From Phycisphaerae bacterium (lineage in GTDB: Bacteria; Planctomycetota; Phycisphaerae; UBA1845; Fen-1342), in NCBI GenBank assembly GCA_030428945.1, contig JAUIEC010000014.1, positions 1 through 64,000 of the forward strand: 64,000 nt of DNA, read 5' to 3'. Position numbers and translations under genes: made by a program. Numbering within the stretch: the first letter of the stretch is position 1; the number at the start of each line of letters is the position of its first letter. Of the stretch, positions 47,559 to 56,122 are shown piece by piece. The notes beneath the pieces were generated by a model. The model was not told where the DNA came from and did not search any database. It worked only from the letters and a program-made list of their open reading frames with translations.

Positions 47559-47809
47559 GCGCCCGCCAGGCACGCCCCCTCACTGAAGGCCGAACCCGGA
47601 TTGGCGGTCAACGCCCCGTGAGCCTCCCGATTGTGCCACTGCTCTTGCGCTCTTGAGCAGTGTCTTCTCCGCGCACGGCGCCGGAAGCACCGAGCCCACC
47701 CCCAAACCACGGCAGGAACCAGTCCCGCCTCCCCGACCGTCGCCTAAGCCATTCTGCGGAAGAATGTTAAGTGTGGACTCTCGAGGTGGGATCGGGCATA
47801 CTCTCTGCC
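47559..47809. other. 251-bp spacer with a CACTGCTC repeat
   Basis: A copy of the CACTGCTC/GAGCAGTG hairpin with its GTCTTCTCCGCGC tail lies at 47633-47675. The rest has no recognised gene. Confidence 0.6.
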
Positions 47810-48037
47810 ATGAAGACCCTGCAGGTTGATGATGCGACTTTCGCCGATTGGGAGCAGCGAGCCAAGGCCCGCGGCCTGACGGTCGAGGAATGGCTGAAGG
47901 TCAAAGCGAACGGTGCGGATGCCCACGAGGCCGCATTTGACGCCGAGGATCAACACAATCGAATGCGTGAATTCGAGGCCTCGCTCCAAGGGCAGGGCGG
48001 CCGTCCCAGCTTCAATCGCCACGACCTTTACGACTAG
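47810..48037 (+). CDS. VapB-like antitoxin
   Basis: A 75-residue protein with an N-terminal MKTLQVDDATFADWEQRA pattern, then EEWLKVKA, consistent with a short ribbon-helix-helix antitoxin. The C-terminal half is acidic and polar, as expected of the toxin-binding part. It lies immediately upstream of a PIN-domain gene. The ATG at 47810 was chosen over an upstream Met because it gives the compact antitoxin length. Annotation rests on context as much as on sequence. Confidence 0.65.
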   Translation: MKTLQVDDATFADWEQRAKARGLTVEEWLKVKANGADAHEAAFDAEDQHNRMREFEASLQGQGGRPSFNRHDLYD

Positions 48038-48054
48038 GCGGCCATGGCTGACGT

Positions 48055-48504
48055 TTGATCGATTCCAATGTCCTGGCACCCTACCTCGACCCCGACAACG
48101 TTGATCACGAGCAGGTCAAGCAAGCCCTCGCCGCACTCATCGAAAAGAAGCTGCGGCCATGTTACGTACCGCAGATCGCCGTCGAAATGGCGAACTTCCT
48201 TACCCGCCCGGCAATAGACAACGGCTTCGGATTCACGCCAGACGCCGCTGCCGGTTTGCTCGACGGGCTTGAGCGAACGTTCACGCTCCTCTTCCCCGAT
48301 GCCCAGGTGGAGTATCGTCTGTTCCGAGATCTGAAGCGGGAATTGAGTACCTCCGGCAAGCAGGTCCACGACATCCGAATCGTGGCGGCGTGCCGCAGCC
48401 TCGGGATTCGCAAAGTGCTGACCCAGAACGCCAGGCACTTTGCCCGGGCCGCGGCAGCCGGTCACATCGAGGCGATCACCCCGGCGGCCACCCTCGCGTC
48501 CTGA
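48055..48504 (+). CDS. PIN-domain VapC-like toxin, 5' end disrupted
   Basis: A 149-residue PIN-domain ribonuclease. Acidic metal ligands are seen in LIDSNVLAPYLD-like sequence at the start, VEMANFLTRP, and HDIRIVAACRS. The gene would begin at ATG 48043 (MADV) if one T were inserted in the TTT at 48054-48056, giving MADVLIDSNVL, the canonical VapC opening. As given, that frame meets TGA at 48056-48058, so expression would need the TTG at 48055. This may be a real frameshift or a sequencing error. Confidence 0.7.
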   Translation: MIDSNVLAPYLDPDNVDHEQVKQALAALIEKKLRPCYVPQIAVEMANFLTRPAIDNGFGFTPDAAAGLLDGLERTFTLLFPDAQVEYRLFRDLKRELSTSGKQVHDIRIVAACRSLGIRKVLTQNARHFARAAAAGHIEAITPAATLAS

Positions 48505-48547
48505 TCGACAACGCCGGGCCAGAAGAGCCAGTCCCCCGCCCGCCTGG

Positions 48548-48571
48548 CTCCCTCGCTCCCTCGCTCCCTTC
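48548..48571. repeat. CT-rich 8-mer tract
   Basis: Three TCGCTCCC/TTCTGC units on the plus strand, 44 bp after the VapC stop codon and 88 bp before the next gene. The purine strand is antisense to the upstream gene, unlike most tracts here. Confidence 0.5.
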
Positions 48572-48658
48572 TGCAAAGAAATATCCCCGCTCCACCCCCG
48601 AATCCCCCTACTGTAGAAACGTCCGCCTCCGAACGGTCACCCGCTCCCGGAGATCAAG

Positions 48659-50455
48659 ATGCGCGCCGCGACCGCGATCCCGCTCGTTATCAGCCTGCTG
48701 GCACTCGCACCCGCCACCGGCCAGTCCCGCGTGGCCGACTGGCTGCCCGACCGGTGCGCCGGCGTCATCCAGGTCTACGAACCCGGGCGCCTGCTGGCCC
48801 CCATCCGCACGTGGATCGAGCAGCAGGTCGAGGATCAGACCATGCTCGCCCGGCAGATCGAGGCGAACCAGGAACTGACCCAGGCCCGCATCGTCGCGCT
48901 CGGACTCGCCGCCAGCGCCGGCGTCGACATCTGGGAGGCCCTCGCCGCCCTGCTCGGCGATGAAATCGCACTCGGCATCGCCCCCGGCAGCGGCAAAGGA
49001 CCCGCCGTCGGACTGATCGTCCGCTGGGAAAACAAGGCCCTCGCCGAACGTCTGCTCGACGCGATCCTCGCACTCGCCCAGGTCAGCCGGACCGAGCGGA
49101 CCACCACCATCGCCGACCAGCAGTGCTACCGCCTCGAAAACGACGGCCACCTCTGCCGCGTTGACGGACATCTGGTGATCGCGAATTCTAGAGAGGCCAT
49201 GCTCGCGATCCTCGAGACGCGGGCCGGCCAGCGGACGCCGATCACCCGCGGTGAACGCTTCCGCGCGGGGTTGCAGCAGGTGCCGGGCGACGCCGTCGCC
49301 TCGCTGTACACCGACCTGGTCCGACTGCGCCCGTTGCTGGACCGCGGGCGCGACGAACCGGGCAAACTGCGCGAAGCCTTCCCCGCCTTCCTGTTCGGCG
49401 GTTGGGACTGGGCCCTGCGGCACAGCCCCGGCGGCGTCGCCTGGGCCCGGCTGACCGACGACGCCCTGGTGCTCGAAGCCCATCTGCCCGGCGAAACACC
49501 CCGCCCGGCAACGCACGTCGGCTTCACGCAGCCGGGATCGCCACAGCGGGTCTGGCAGGCCCGCGACCTGCCGAGATACCTGGCCGAACTGCGGATCGCC
49601 CGCGACTGGTCGGCCCTTTTCCGTGAGCGCGAGGCCCTGCTGACCCTCTCCGGTGTCAGCGACGCCAACAACTTCGCGACGACGGTCTCGAACCTGTTCG
49701 GCGGACTCGACTTCGTCAACGAAGTCCTGCCGCACATCGGCGGACCCACCCGACTGGTCATCGCCGACCAGCTTTGGCCCGCCGATCAGCCGATCCCGGT
49801 CCCGCGCCTCCCGGCCTTCGCCCTGGTCGCGCCGCTCAAGCCGGACGCCCCGCAGTCGCTCCGCGCGCGACTGTTCTCGGCCGGACAGATGGCGCTCTCG
49901 CTGATCAACTTCGACGCCGCCCAGAAGGGCGAGGTCGCCTACCTGCTCGACATCGACCGGCACGCCGACACGCGCATGGTCTTCACGACCTTCGCCGACT
50001 ACAGCGAGGCCGGCATGCAGATGGACCCCGTCGCCGACACCACCGGCGGCGGGGACGATGACGCGCCGGCCGAGGTCAGCATCCGCTACAACTTCCGCCC
50101 GGCCGTCACGATCGTCGAGGACCAGGTCGTGATCGCCACGTCGGACACGCTGGCCCGCGACATCATCGACCGCGTGCGGGCCGCGCCGCAGGGCAGGCCG
50201 GGCGATCCGGACACGCGGGCGGACGATGTGCTGGACCTCGACGGACAGGCCCTCGTCCGCATCCTGCGGGCCAACCATCGCGAACTGGTCATCAACCGCA
50301 TGCTGGAAGAGGACCAGTCCCGCGCCGACGCCACCCGCGACATCGACATCATCCTGGAACTGCTCGACCAGGTGGCCGGACTGAACCTGCGGGTCCGGGC
50401 CCTGGCCGATGGGTATCGCGGCACGCTGTCGCTGCCGCTTCGCAGCGCCCGGTGA
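48659..50455 (+). CDS. secreted protein, DUF3352-like
   Basis: A 598-residue protein with a signal peptide (residues 1-21, ending PATGQ). The mature chain has repeated blocks of the kind LIVRWENKALAERLLDAIL, YRLENDGHLCRVDGHLVIAN and AFALVAPLKPDAPQSL, resembling the DUF3352-type planctomycete proteins that carry several related domains. That assignment is tentative. No catalytic motif is seen. A ribosome binding site (GGAGATC) precedes the ATG. It is followed 7 bp later by the DUF1800 gene, so it belongs to the same transcription unit. Confidence 0.62.
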   Translation: MRAATAIPLVISLLALAPATGQSRVADWLPDRCAGVIQVYEPGRLLAPIRTWIEQQVEDQTMLARQIEANQELTQARIVALGLAASAGVDIWEALAALLGDEIALGIAPGSGKGPAVGLIVRWENKALAERLLDAILALAQVSRTERTTTIADQQCYRLENDGHLCRVDGHLVIANSREAMLAILETRAGQRTPITRGERFRAGLQQVPGDAVASLYTDLVRLRPLLDRGRDEPGKLREAFPAFLFGGWDWALRHSPGGVAWARLTDDALVLEAHLPGETPRPATHVGFTQPGSPQRVWQARDLPRYLAELRIARDWSALFREREALLTLSGVSDANNFATTVSNLFGGLDFVNEVLPHIGGPTRLVIADQLWPADQPIPVPRLPAFALVAPLKPDAPQSLRARLFSAGQMALSLINFDAAQKGEVAYLLDIDRHADTRMVFTTFADYSEAGMQMDPVADTTGGGDDDAPAEVSIRYNFRPAVTIVEDQVVIATSDTLARDIIDRVRAAPQGRPGDPDTRADDVLDLDGQALVRILRANHRELVINRMLEEDQSRADATRDIDIILELLDQVAGLNLRVRALADGYRGTLSLPLRSAR

Positions 50456-50462
50456 GCACGAC

Positions 50463-51764
50463 ATGCCCGATCCGCTGAGACCGTTCGAACCGACCGCGAC
50501 GCATCCCTGGGATCGTCGCGCCGCCGCGCACCTGCTGCGTCGCGCCGGCTTCGCCCCGGACGAGAGTTCGATCCGCCGGGCCGTCGAAGAGGGCGTCGAC
50601 GCAACCATCGAGCGCCTGCTGAGCGATGAACCCGACTGCGCCGCCCATCGCGAACTGGACGACCTCGGCAAGGCCCTCGCCGTCCGCAACGACATCGACC
50701 GTCTCCGCGGCTGGTGGCTGCTGCGAATGTGCCGCACCGAGCGCCCGCTGCGGGCCCGGATGGCCCTGCTCTGGCACGATCACTTCGCGACCAGCAACAC
50801 CAAGGTCGCCAGCGCGGCCCTGATGCTGCAGCAACTGCGAACGCTCGAACGGCACGCCCTCGCACCGTTCGAACAGATGCTGCTGGCCGTCGCCCGCGAC
50901 CCGGCCATGATCGTCTGGCTCGACGGCAACCTGAACATCAAGGGCCGCCCGAACGAGAACTTCGCCCGCGAACTGTTCGAACTGTTCAGCCTCGGCGAGG
51001 GGAACTACACCGAAGACGACATCCGGGAAGCCGCCCGGGCCTTCACCGGCTGGCACCAGCGCCGCGGACGCCATCGCTTCGTACCCGGAAACCACGACGA
51101 CGGCGGCAAGACCGTCCTCGGCACGACCGGCCGACTGAACGGCGACGATGTCGTCCGCATCGCCCTGCGACAACCGGCCTGCGGACGCTTCCTGGCCGAC
51201 AGGCTGCTGCGCGAGTTCGTCACCCCCGCCCCCGATCCCGAACTGCGTACGGCACTCGCGGCCACTCTGCGACGCGGCGACTACGACCTGGCCGCCACGC
51301 TCCGCGTGCTGCTGCGCAGCGCCGCGTTCCACGACCCGCGACACTACCGGGCGCGAATCAAGTCTCCCGTCGAGTTCGCCGTCGGTATCGTCCGCAGCCT
51401 CGGCGTGCGGGCTGCCGCGGACGAACTCTCGTCGGCCACCAGCCAGATGGGACAGCGACTGTTCGAGCCGCCCTCGGTCGAAGGCTGGAAGGGACACCGC
51501 GCGTGGCTGAACTCGGCCACGATGCTCGTCCGCATGAACGCGGCCACCACGGCGGTTGAGCCGCAGCGTTTCGATCCGGATGCGCTGCTGGCGGAACACG
51601 CCGCGAGCGAGGATCCGGCCGGGTTCTTCGGAAACCTGCTGCTGGATGGTGTCGTCCCGGCGGCGCTGCGGGCCGAACTGGACGGAATCGGCGGCGCGGG
51701 TGCGGATCGCACGCGCCGGCAGGTGCGCCTGCTGCTGACCGCGCCGGAGTACCAACTGTGCTGA
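50463..51764 (+). CDS. DUF1800 family protein
   Basis: A 433-residue protein of the DUF1800 family, which is typically encoded next to DUF1501. Diagnostic segments are AAHLLRRAGFAPDESSIRRA near the start, ENFARELFELFSLGEGNYTE and FEPPSVEGWKGHRAWLNS. There is no signal peptide, which is usual for many members. It is thought to act with the DUF1501 partner at the cell envelope, but the role is unknown. Stop and start are close (15 bp) to the next gene. Confidence 0.92.
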   Translation: MPDPLRPFEPTATHPWDRRAAAHLLRRAGFAPDESSIRRAVEEGVDATIERLLSDEPDCAAHRELDDLGKALAVRNDIDRLRGWWLLRMCRTERPLRARMALLWHDHFATSNTKVASAALMLQQLRTLERHALAPFEQMLLAVARDPAMIVWLDGNLNIKGRPNENFARELFELFSLGEGNYTEDDIREAARAFTGWHQRRGRHRFVPGNHDDGGKTVLGTTGRLNGDDVVRIALRQPACGRFLADRLLREFVTPAPDPELRTALAATLRRGDYDLAATLRVLLRSAAFHDPRHYRARIKSPVEFAVGIVRSLGVRAAADELSSATSQMGQRLFEPPSVEGWKGHRAWLNSATMLVRMNAATTAVEPQRFDPDALLAEHAASEDPAGFFGNLLLDGVVPAALRAELDGIGGAGADRTRRQVRLLLTAPEYQLC

Positions 51765-51778
51765 TCGGGAGCGATTCG

Positions 51779-52990
51779 ATGCAACCCAGTCGTCGCGAAT
51801 TCCTGTCGCAGGCCACGCTGCTGGCCAGCGCGCCGCTGCTGCCCGGCTTCCTGACCGCGACCGCCCGCGCCGCGGACACCGACACCCGCGACGATCGCGT
51901 TCTGGTCGTGCTGCAGATGACGGGCGGCAACGACGGCCTGAACATGGTCGTGCCGTACGAGGATGACGCCTACCACCGCGCCCGGCCGACGCTGCGTGTT
52001 GCGGCCGGACAGGCCCTCCCGCTGGCGGACGGACTCGGGCTGCACCCGGAGATGAGCGCGTTGCACGACCTGTACCGGGACGGCGCGGTCGGCGTGATCA
52101 ACGGGGTCGGCTATCCGAACCCGAACCGCTCGCACTTCGCGTCGATGGACATCTGGCACTGCGCCGAAACCAACGAGAAGCGGCGGCAGGCGGGCTGGCT
52201 CGGGCGGGTTGTCGATCAGCGGCAGACCGGCGACACCCCCTACGCCCTGCACCTGGACAGCGACGTGCTGCCGCTGGCGCTCCGCACCCGGCAGCAGGCG
52301 GTCCCGTCGATCCGTGACCTGAACGCGTTCCGGCTGGAAGGTGACCGGGCGGGCCTGCGGAATGCGATCGCCCTGCCCCGCGACGGCGGCGATCCGCTCT
52401 CCGACCTGCAGTTCGTGCAGCGCACCGCGCTGGCGAGCTGCGCGCAGGCCGAACGGATCGAGCGCGTCGCCGACGCCCCCCGCCAGCAGAGCCCTTATCC
52501 CGGGTACGGACTGGCCCGGCGCCTGCAGCAGATCGCGACCCTGATCGGCGCGGGCTTCGGCGCCCGGGTCTACTACACCTCGCTCGGCGGCTTCGACACG
52601 CACGCCCGCCAGGTGCTCGCCCACGGACCGCTGCTGCGCGAACTGTCAGAGAGCGTCGGAGCGTTTTACCGCGACCTGCGCCAGCGCGGTCTGGCCCGAA
52701 AGGTCACGCTGATGACCTTCAGCGAGTTCGGCCGCCGCGTGGCCGAGAACGGCAGCCAGGGCACCGACCACGGCGCGGCCGCCCCGATGCTGCTGATCGG
52801 AGACAGCGTCCGGGCGGGCCTGCACGGCAGCGCCCCGGACCTGCGGCACCTCGACGAGGGCGACGTCCCGTTCAAGACGGACTTCCGCCGCGTCTACGCC
52901 GGTGTCCTCGAAGACTGGCTCGGCATCGACCCGCACCCGGTCGTCGGCCCCGGCTTCCCGAAACTCAACCTGACCACGGTGAGCAAGTAA
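51779..52990 (+). CDS. DUF1501 family protein with Tat signal
   Basis: A 403-residue DUF1501 protein. The N-terminal twin-arginine motif SRREFLSQ and the hydrophobic stretch before ARAA make it a Tat substrate, so it is exported folded. Core motifs are VLQMTGGNDGLNMVVPY, RSHFASMDIWHCAE, SLGGFDTHARQ and FSEFGRRVAENGSQGTDHG, as in the alkaline-phosphatase-related DUF1501 fold. The ATG at 51779 was chosen because GGGAG precedes it. The last residues (VSK) and the TAA come from an AAGTAAGC tract. Confidence 0.92.
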   Translation: MQPSRREFLSQATLLASAPLLPGFLTATARAADTDTRDDRVLVVLQMTGGNDGLNMVVPYEDDAYHRARPTLRVAAGQALPLADGLGLHPEMSALHDLYRDGAVGVINGVGYPNPNRSHFASMDIWHCAETNEKRRQAGWLGRVVDQRQTGDTPYALHLDSDVLPLALRTRQQAVPSIRDLNAFRLEGDRAGLRNAIALPRDGGDPLSDLQFVQRTALASCAQAERIERVADAPRQQSPYPGYGLARRLQQIATLIGAGFGARVYYTSLGGFDTHARQVLAHGPLLRELSESVGAFYRDLRQRGLARKVTLMTFSEFGRRVAENGSQGTDHGAAAPMLLIGDSVRAGLHGSAPDLRHLDEGDVPFKTDFRRVYAGVLEDWLGIDPHPVVGPGFPKLNLTTVSK

Positions 52991-53036
52991 GTAGCCAAGT
53001 AAGCAAGTAACCAAGTCAGCAAGTTTAGTAATGAGG
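52984..53036. repeat. AAGTAAGC tract after the DUF1501 gene
   Basis: Units of AAGTAAGC, AAGTAGCC and AAGTCAGC start inside the coding end of the upstream gene. They run in its sense orientation and fade into TTTAGTAATGAGG. Confidence 0.75.
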
Positions 53037-53057
53037 ACGTAAGCAAGTGCGAGTGGG

Positions 53058-53063
53058 TATAAT
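53058..53063 (+). promoter_or_regulatory. candidate -10 box upstream of the beta-helix protein gene
   Basis: TATAAT, 64 bp before the start codon at 53128. A GGACGT sequence 17 bp upstream is a weak -35. Inference only. Confidence 0.3.
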
Positions 53064-53127
53064 GTTGGGCACGTAAGCACGTGAACCAGCGAGGCACTCC
53101 CCTCGCTCCCTGCGAAAGGACCAAACG

Positions 53128-56052
53128 ATGATCGCCCGAGCCGTCCTCCTGATCATCACCTGCGCGATCCCACCCGCCGCCATCGCCCAGAGCACCTGGT
53201 ACGTCGATGACAACGCCCTCTCCGACCCCGGCCCCGGCGACACCGCCGTCAGCGACCCGGCCGAGGACGGCACCGCCGGGCACCCGTTCGACGCGATCCA
53301 GGAAGCGCTCGATGCCGCCCTCGCTGGCGACACAGTCCTTCTCCGCGACGGAACCTACACCGGCCTCGGCAACATCAAGCTGAACTTCGCCGGCAAGGAC
53401 CTGACGCTCATCAGCCAGAACGGCCCGGCCGCCTGCATCATCGACGGCCAGGATGACGGCCCGCTGCTCGTGTTCGCCTCCGGCGAGACGCCGGCCAGCG
53501 TCGTCCAGGGCCTGACCCTCCGCAACGGCCGCCGCCGTCCGGTCGCACAGAGCGACGCCTGCGGCGCCGGCATCTACTGCGTTGATGCCAGCCCGACCAT
53601 CTTCGATTGCGTCATCGCGGAGAACGAAGTCTTCGACCTCGACGAGGCCGGCGACTGCTTCGAAGGCGGCGGAGCCTATTTCCAACGCTCCGACGCCCGG
53701 ATCATCGACTGCACCTTCCGCGAAAACCACGGCGGCAGCGCCGGCGGAGAGGGCCTCTTCATCAAGCAGAACGGCCCAGGCGGCGGACTCTTCGCCCGCG
53801 GCAGCAACCTGCTGATCGAGGGATGCCTGTTCGAACGCAACGAGACCGGCCATGGCGGCGACGGTGGCTACGGCGGAGCGATCGGCGCATTCAACAGCAC
53901 GCTGATCGTTCGCAATTGCGGCTTCCTCGGCAATCGCGGCGGCGACGGCGGCTTTCGGCCCGTCACCAGCAAACTCGGGGCCGGCGCCAGCGGCGCGGGC
54001 CTCGGCGGCCGCAACTCGACATTCACGGTCGAGAACTGCTGGTTCCAGGACAACGAGGCCGGCGCAATGGGGTACGACTTCATCGACGGCTTCTTCGATG
54101 ACGCCGGAAACGGCGGCGCCATGTGGTTCGAGCAGTGCACCGTCGCGGTCCACAACTGCCGTGTCATCGACAACCGTGCCGGCGACGGCCGACCGAACGG
54201 CGGCGGTGGCAACGGCGGCGGAATCGCCCTGTTCGAATCGAATGCCACTGTGATCAACTCCCTCTTCGCCGGCAACTCGGCCGGCCGATCCGATTCGGGC
54301 CCGCTCGGCCGCGGCGGCGGCATCGCCTCGGAAGGCCCCGGCGCTACGCTGACCGTGATCAACTGCACGCTCGCCTACAATCTGCCCGCCGGCGGCGCCA
54401 TCCACACCGACAACGCGCTGCCGACCCGCGGCGACGGACCGAGCATTCCCGTCCTGGTCAACACGATCGTCCGCGCAAACGCCCCGGTCCAGATCGACGG
54501 CATCGTCACCGCGACCTACTCCAACATCGAAGGCGGACGCGCCGGGACCGGCAACATCGACGCCGATCCGCACTTCCGCGGCCCCGGCGGCGTGGACGGC
54601 AACCCCGCGACCGGCTTCGACGGCGACTACCGCCCCGCCTACGGCGCTCCCGGCAACGACGCCGCCGACAACACCGCCGTGCCGACCGCGGCCACCACCG
54701 ACCTCGACGGCGGTGCCCGCTTCACCGACGACCCCAACGCACCCGACACCGGCAACGGAACCGCCCCGCTCGTGGACATGGGCGCGTACGAAGCCAACAA
54801 CGGTCTGCCCGCCGATTGCGACGAGCCCTTCGATCCGAGCCTCGACTGCAACGGCAACGGCATCAACGACGGTTGCGACATCTACACGGTCGACAGCGAC
54901 TGCGACGGCAACCTCGTCCCGGACACCTGCGATCTCGCCAACGGCGCGACCGACTGCAACGGCAACGGCCTCCATGACTCGTGCGAGATCGCCGACGGCA
55001 CCACCGCCGACTGCGACGGAAACGGCGTCCCCGACACCTGCGACGTCGCGGCCGGAACCGCCGAAGACTGCAACGCGAACGGGATCCCGGATTCCTGCGA
55101 CATCGCGGCCGGCGTCGCCAGCGACTGCAACAGCAACGGCGTGCCCGACGCCTGCGACATTGCGGTCGGTACCAGCGATGACTGCAACGCCGACGGTGTG
55201 CCCGACGAATGCATCGCCCCCGAGCGAATCGCCCTCGACTTCGGCAGCAACGCCGACCTGTTCGACGTCTCGATCGCCGGCGCGAACTACGTGATTCCCG
55301 ATGAAGAGCCGGTCACGCTCGAAGCCTGGGTCTACCCTCGTTCGATCGCCGGAGAGCAGACCGTCATCAGCAAGCGGCCGAACAACTACGCCTTGCGGAT
55401 CGTCGACGGACGCGTGCGCTTTCGCTTTGTCAGCCCCGCGTCCGGCCTGAACGACTTCACCACCACCGCCGTTGTCGTGCCCGCCGGCCAGTGGACCCAC
55501 CTGGCAGCCGTACACACCTTCGGCGACAGCACCGCGTCACTCATTTACGTCAACGGCCAACAGGTCGCTGCCACGTGGGACCAGGGCTCCGGCGGCAGTG
55601 CTCCGAACACCGATCCCGAGCAGGACCTTGTCATCGGCCGGCTTCCTGACGCGGCCGCCTTCAACGGCCTGATCGACGAAGTCCGTGTCTGGAACCGACG
55701 CCGTTCCGCCGCAAGGATCGCCGAGTACATGCCCCGACCGGTCCCGACCGGAGCCGTCGGTTTGCTCGCGCACTTCCCGTTCGATGAGAACGCCGGCGCG
55801 ACCACGCTCGAACGCGTCCGAAACGCCGACGCAGGCGTGAACGGCCCCGGCTGGGTTCGCGATCACCTGTGCCTCCCGTGCGTCAGCGACCTCGACGCCA
55901 GCGGTCTCGTTGATCTCGATGATCTCGCCGCGCTCCTCGCCAACTTCGGCGCAGCGGCCCCACCAGCCGAGGGCGACATCGACAGCGACGGCTTCGTCGG
56001 ACTCAGCGACCTCGCCCGCGTCCTCGCCGACTTCGGACGATTCTGCGACTGA
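53128..56052 (+). CDS. large secreted beta-helix/LamG protein with dockerin-like tail
   Basis: A 974-residue exported protein. After the signal peptide (1-20) comes a right-handed parallel beta-helix (about 30-560), with repeats of the type VENCWFQDNEAG, VHNCRVIDNRAG and VINSLFAGNSAG. Seven 'DCNGNGxPDxCD' cysteine/aspartate repeats of about 17-18 residues follow (about 570-690), then a LamG/concanavalin-like lectin domain (about 700-890, EEPVTLEAWVYPRS) and two dockerin-like EF-hand segments at the C-terminus (SDLDASGLVDLDDLAALLAN, GDIDSDGFVGLSDLARVL). Adhesion or polysaccharide binding is likely, but the substrate is unknown. The sorting tail resembles that at 26686-28320. Confidence 0.88.
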   Translation: MIARAVLLIITCAIPPAAIAQSTWYVDDNALSDPGPGDTAVSDPAEDGTAGHPFDAIQEALDAALAGDTVLLRDGTYTGLGNIKLNFAGKDLTLISQNGPAACIIDGQDDGPLLVFASGETPASVVQGLTLRNGRRRPVAQSDACGAGIYCVDASPTIFDCVIAENEVFDLDEAGDCFEGGGAYFQRSDARIIDCTFRENHGGSAGGEGLFIKQNGPGGGLFARGSNLLIEGCLFERNETGHGGDGGYGGAIGAFNSTLIVRNCGFLGNRGGDGGFRPVTSKLGAGASGAGLGGRNSTFTVENCWFQDNEAGAMGYDFIDGFFDDAGNGGAMWFEQCTVAVHNCRVIDNRAGDGRPNGGGGNGGGIALFESNATVINSLFAGNSAGRSDSGPLGRGGGIASEGPGATLTVINCTLAYNLPAGGAIHTDNALPTRGDGPSIPVLVNTIVRANAPVQIDGIVTATYSNIEGGRAGTGNIDADPHFRGPGGVDGNPATGFDGDYRPAYGAPGNDAADNTAVPTAATTDLDGGARFTDDPNAPDTGNGTAPLVDMGAYEANNGLPADCDEPFDPSLDCNGNGINDGCDIYTVDSDCDGNLVPDTCDLANGATDCNGNGLHDSCEIADGTTADCDGNGVPDTCDVAAGTAEDCNANGIPDSCDIAAGVASDCNSNGVPDACDIAVGTSDDCNADGVPDECIAPERIALDFGSNADLFDVSIAGANYVIPDEEPVTLEAWVYPRSIAGEQTVISKRPNNYALRIVDGRVRFRFVSPASGLNDFTTTAVVVPAGQWTHLAAVHTFGDSTASLIYVNGQQVAATWDQGSGGSAPNTDPEQDLVIGRLPDAAAFNGLIDEVRVWNRRRSAARIAEYMPRPVPTGAVGLLAHFPFDENAGATTLERVRNADAGVNGPGWVRDHLCLPCVSDLDASGLVDLDDLAALLANFGAAAPPAEGDIDSDGFVGLSDLARVLADFGRFCD

Positions 56053-56122
56053 GCGTGACACCGCGGGGCAATCCAGCCGGCCATGCGTAAGGCGAATCGG
56101 ATGAGGATCAGGTGTTGCGGGT

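Noticed and set aside
52894-55515. 873-residue minus-strand frame opposite the beta-helix gene
   Set aside because: Antisense translation of an Asn/Asp/Gly-rich repeat protein.
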